Program-made: the position numbers and the translations under genes | In this document: positions 61,873-64,000 of the stretch, piece after piece | Layout of the letters: each line of letters opens with the position of its first letter | How positions within the stretch are numbered: position 1 is the first letter of the stretch | Source of the DNA: Azorinus chamasolen | Lineage: Eukaryota; Mollusca; Bivalvia; Cardiida; Solecurtidae | DNA length: 64,000 bases | Direction of reading: 5' to 3' | NCBI GenBank assembly: GCA_963576725.1 | Contig: OY755237.1 | Location: 60,131,873 to 60,195,872 of the forward strand | Notes under the pieces: model-generated | Database searches by the model: none | What the model was told of the DNA's origin: nothing | What the model saw: only the letters and a program-made list of their open reading frames with translations

Positions 61873-63060
61873 CTACAAAGAGATAAGATAAATACTAGAG
61901 GTACCACTTAAAGTGCTTGTCAGTTTATGTTGCATTTACAATAATCAAGCTGCAATAAATTTTCAAACAACATCAGTTGACTATATTGTGGTAAAGATAT
62001 ACACATCTTTTCAAGATAATGAAGCTTCTAATAAAATTACGTTGAAATCATATTGGTTGTTAAAAGTAGGAAAGGAAAAAAAGAGACCAGTTGACCGACT
62101 AATGCATGGACGGTATGACATTGTGACACCTATATATCCACTAACCTTTATTCGGGGGACTATAATCAATACATAAAAGAAAAACTGTTTTAGCAACGTT
62201 CATATCTGTTATTTGCATATGCATATACGTTTGATTTAAGCAAGAGATTGCAAAACAATTCTTGGAAAATTATGTAAATAAATAATAGCAAAAGACACGC
62301 TAAATATAGGACAGAGATATTTGTCCAAAGAAAATATGCAGAAATAACTTAATTATTCATGAAAATCTAAGACTTTGTACATGTTTATCCAATCCTGGTT
62401 CAAGTATCATTTCATATTTCTATCGGATTGGAAGTTGGTAGAGTAGTAAAAAATACCATACAAACAAGATTGAAATGATCTTTTCTAACAAAAAACAAAG
62501 TCCATTTAAACCCCAAAATAGACAACATGTACATGAAAAAAAACGATGTGTGTACGACGCAGTAGCAGCTAACCTATATCTTTGATCATGAGGTGTGACC
62601 TTTACTTAGCCCCTTCATGAGATAAATATGTATGCTAAATATGAAGTTTATATCTCTAATAACAAATATTTACATACAACTTGAGGGTCATCAAATTTCT
62701 TGACATAATCACCACTTGATTTGATGATGAGGTCAATGTCACCTCAATTAAATTTCTAAACGGCAATTTGATATTTTGAAAAGTAATTTTCCTTTTCAAT
62801 GGGTTTATTTTGCTGATATTGATTCTGGCGGAAACTGAAAACGTATATTTTTTTATCTGAAGGACATTTTACGGTACTAGTGTATTTGTGATAATCTTTG
62901 CAAACAGTTTCGGCTCCAAAGAGAGACGGAGTAACTCAACATCTTTTCAGATAGTTCACACTCCAACCATGTTTTTTTAAAAGAAATGAAAGAAAACATA
63001 CATTTAGAATTGAAGCAGACGATATGTGCAGACGTCACTTGTTCTGAGTGCAGAAGGGTA
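61873..63060. other. intron sequence, no upstream exon found
   Basis: 62570-62760 contains non-coding dispersed repeat ('gaggtgtgacctttactta', 'aatatgaagtttatatctct'). A minus frame near 62877-63000 has no acceptor site or RNF213-like content. Confidence 0.45.
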
Positions 63061-63288
63061 AAAGTACATGTATGAGTCATACAGGAAGTAGCGCACATAA
63101 AACAAACAACCATCCGAACAGCACCATGACAAAAATCAGTAAATGTACATGCATACAAAAGACACTAAGAACCACAGAAAGAAATAACAAACAAACAATA
63201 GTAGAAAATGGAAGTACCGCCTTTGAACGGTCAGTGAGAAATATCACTGGGGGTTTAAACCGGTTTAGGGACGCCCAACCTCACACGC

Positions 63289-63506
63289 GGTCGTAAAACG
63301 TCGCCCCGTACTTTTTTCTTAGTGATGGTATACCTTCTGATCCTTCGAGATCATGACTTTCAATACTTCTTGTTCCAAACCGGTGCTAGGGGCGTGAGCA
63401 GCGTTGCATTTTTAATTACTGTTCAGGAACAGACTCAATAAAACCTAGTCTGCAATTTCCTTTTTTGTGTTGCATTTTATTTTTGCGGGGGAACCCTTTA
63501 GAATTT
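63289..63506 (+). mobile_element. 281-family unit nested in the A-type tail
   Basis: It starts in the spacer ('gcggtcgtaaaacgtcgcc') and runs to the family 3' end ('gggggaaccctttagaattt'). The hairpin around AATAAA is retained with one mismatch (cagactc/ctagtctg). The flanks 'cccaacctcacac' and 'ttccattcccatcc' are contiguous in other A-type copies apart from four lost bases. Confidence 0.8.
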
Positions 63507-63741
63507 GTTCCATTCCCATCCTAAAAGACAAACAGTGTAAATAAACGTACCCTCTCTCCAACTATTCAAAAACAACCGCGATGATAAGTACAGTGGTAAA
63601 GTGCATGTAAAACGAAAACATATTTAATTGAAACAAACTGTAACCAATTATTGCTAGTGTACTCAGTAACTGAGTTGCAAGCAGAATAACTGTAAAGTAA
63701 TGAAGGGTACGATAAAATGAGAGGTCGCCTTCATAGAGTAC

Positions 63742-63893
63742 TAAAAGTACAAAAATGAGTCATGCAGGAAACACCACATACAGAACAAGCAGTCGCCCGA
63801 ACAGCAACACAAGGAAACAGCAAATGTACATAACTATAAAAACAACAAGAGACGCACAAAGACAAAACAAACATGCAATAGGGGGAAGATGGA
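63742..63893 (-). repeat. second A-type tail nested in the first
   Basis: A 150-bp 5'-truncated tail ('agtacaaaaatgagtcatgc' to 'aatagggggaagatggaa') placed between 'cttcatagagtacta' and 'ctttcttgtcggtgcac', which are adjacent in the copy at 8291-8822. Confidence 0.75.
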
Positions 63894-64000
63894 AATCTTT
63901 CTTGTCGGTGCACATGCAAAGAGGGCAGCGTGATTGCCAACTGTAAAAGGGCTGACAACCAGTCACGCAGTATGTTGTTGTACTATAGGACCATAATTAT

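Larger units (their letters stand above)
57717..60845. mobile_element. 3.1-kb TTAA-type insertion, non-coding
   Basis: Bounded by tCAA (57713-57716, one base changed) and TTAA (60846-60849) in the 281-family consensus 'ccgcttaagcc', so the insertion point is precise. The ends CCCTTTAC and GTAAAGGG are inverted for 8 bp. No transposase frame. The inside contains a nested MITE (58013-59060), the palindromic module (59687-59757) and a GATC-rich repetitive stretch (60060-60420). The 60-codon frame at 59373-59555 has no motif. Probably a large non-autonomous piggyBac-type element or a composite. Confidence 0.65.
63061..64000 (-). repeat. A-type Penelope-like copy, interrupted twice, runs off the window
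   Basis: Minus-sense. The outer copy consists of 63066-63288, 63507-63741 and 63893-64000. Together they read through 'gagtcatacaggaagta', 'gggtttaaaccggtttaggg', 'tccattcccatcctaaaaga', 'gcaagcagaataactgta', 'cttcatagagtactaa' and 'tcttgtcggtgcacatgcaa' to 'cagtatgttgttgtactata'. A 281-family unit and another A-type tail are inserted. Confidence 0.75.

Noticed and set aside
62877..63158. Minus frame as the next upstream RNF213-like exon
   Set aside because: No AG acceptor upstream of the open part, no similarity to the family, and it runs into an A-type tail.
63731..63966. Small frames with 'MSHAGNTTYRT' or 'VLYVVFPA' (also at 4108, 8300, 31960, 33080, 45061 and 63048)
   Set aside because: Each is the A-type retroelement tail in one frame or the other, not a conserved small protein.

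Overview
The window is animal genomic DNA, AT-rich, with long introns crowded with transposable elements. It is most likely from a bivalve mollusc. The grounds are an RNF213-like gene, a DUF7869-type gene fragment, DIRS, CR1 and Penelope-like retroelements, and dispersed repeats built around 'aaaggggaataactcc' and (GACGGACA)n tails that I associate with bivalve genomes. Species cannot be fixed from the sequence alone.

The backbone is one minus-strand gene from about 61.9 kb down to 2.5 kb. Eleven exons (61564-61872, 52803-53100, 42289-42562, 38845-38998, 30820-31040, 27085-27243, 23388-23546, 11385-11546, 6032-6278, 4083-4301, 2477-2646) join with splice sites and reading phase compatible at every junction, giving about 790 codons. 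The conceptual protein matches the long region of the giant E3 ligase/AAA+ ATPase RNF213 that precedes the AAA core. No AAA motifs or RING finger are in the window. The first exons lie beyond the right edge. On the left, the last exon either ends at an in-frame TAG (2477-2479) or splices out at a weak donor just before it, with the rest beyond the left edge.

Facing it at the left edge is the plus-strand 3' end of a DUF7869-type (transposon-related) gene in three exons, broken near its end by a one-base frameshift.

Everything else is repeat. (i) A Penelope-like retroelement with two 3'-tail types (called A and B here) makes at least 15 copies, mostly 5'-truncated, some carrying RT pieces (9.1-10.5, 15.5-17.5, 32.2-37.4, 46.2-46.4, 52.2-52.7 and 53.8-54.5 kb). 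(ii) A CR1-like LINE lies at 48.2-51.2 kb, a DIRS remnant at 25.1-25.9 kb and a mariner remnant at 27.9-29.1 kb. (iii) A family of about 281-bp units, often in tandem, has a constant 3' end, ragged 5' ends and an AATAAA held in the loop of a 7-bp hairpin; at least ten loci. (iv) TTAA-flanked MITEs and about 19 copies of a palindromic module are scattered throughout. (v) There are several minisatellites (29-bp, 77-bp, about 37-bp units) and a 735-bp-period AT-rich array at 33.9-36.8 kb. Elements are repeatedly nested, for example at 10.5, 28, 33, 57-61 and 63 kb. No CRISPR array, prokaryotic operon or rRNA gene was seen.
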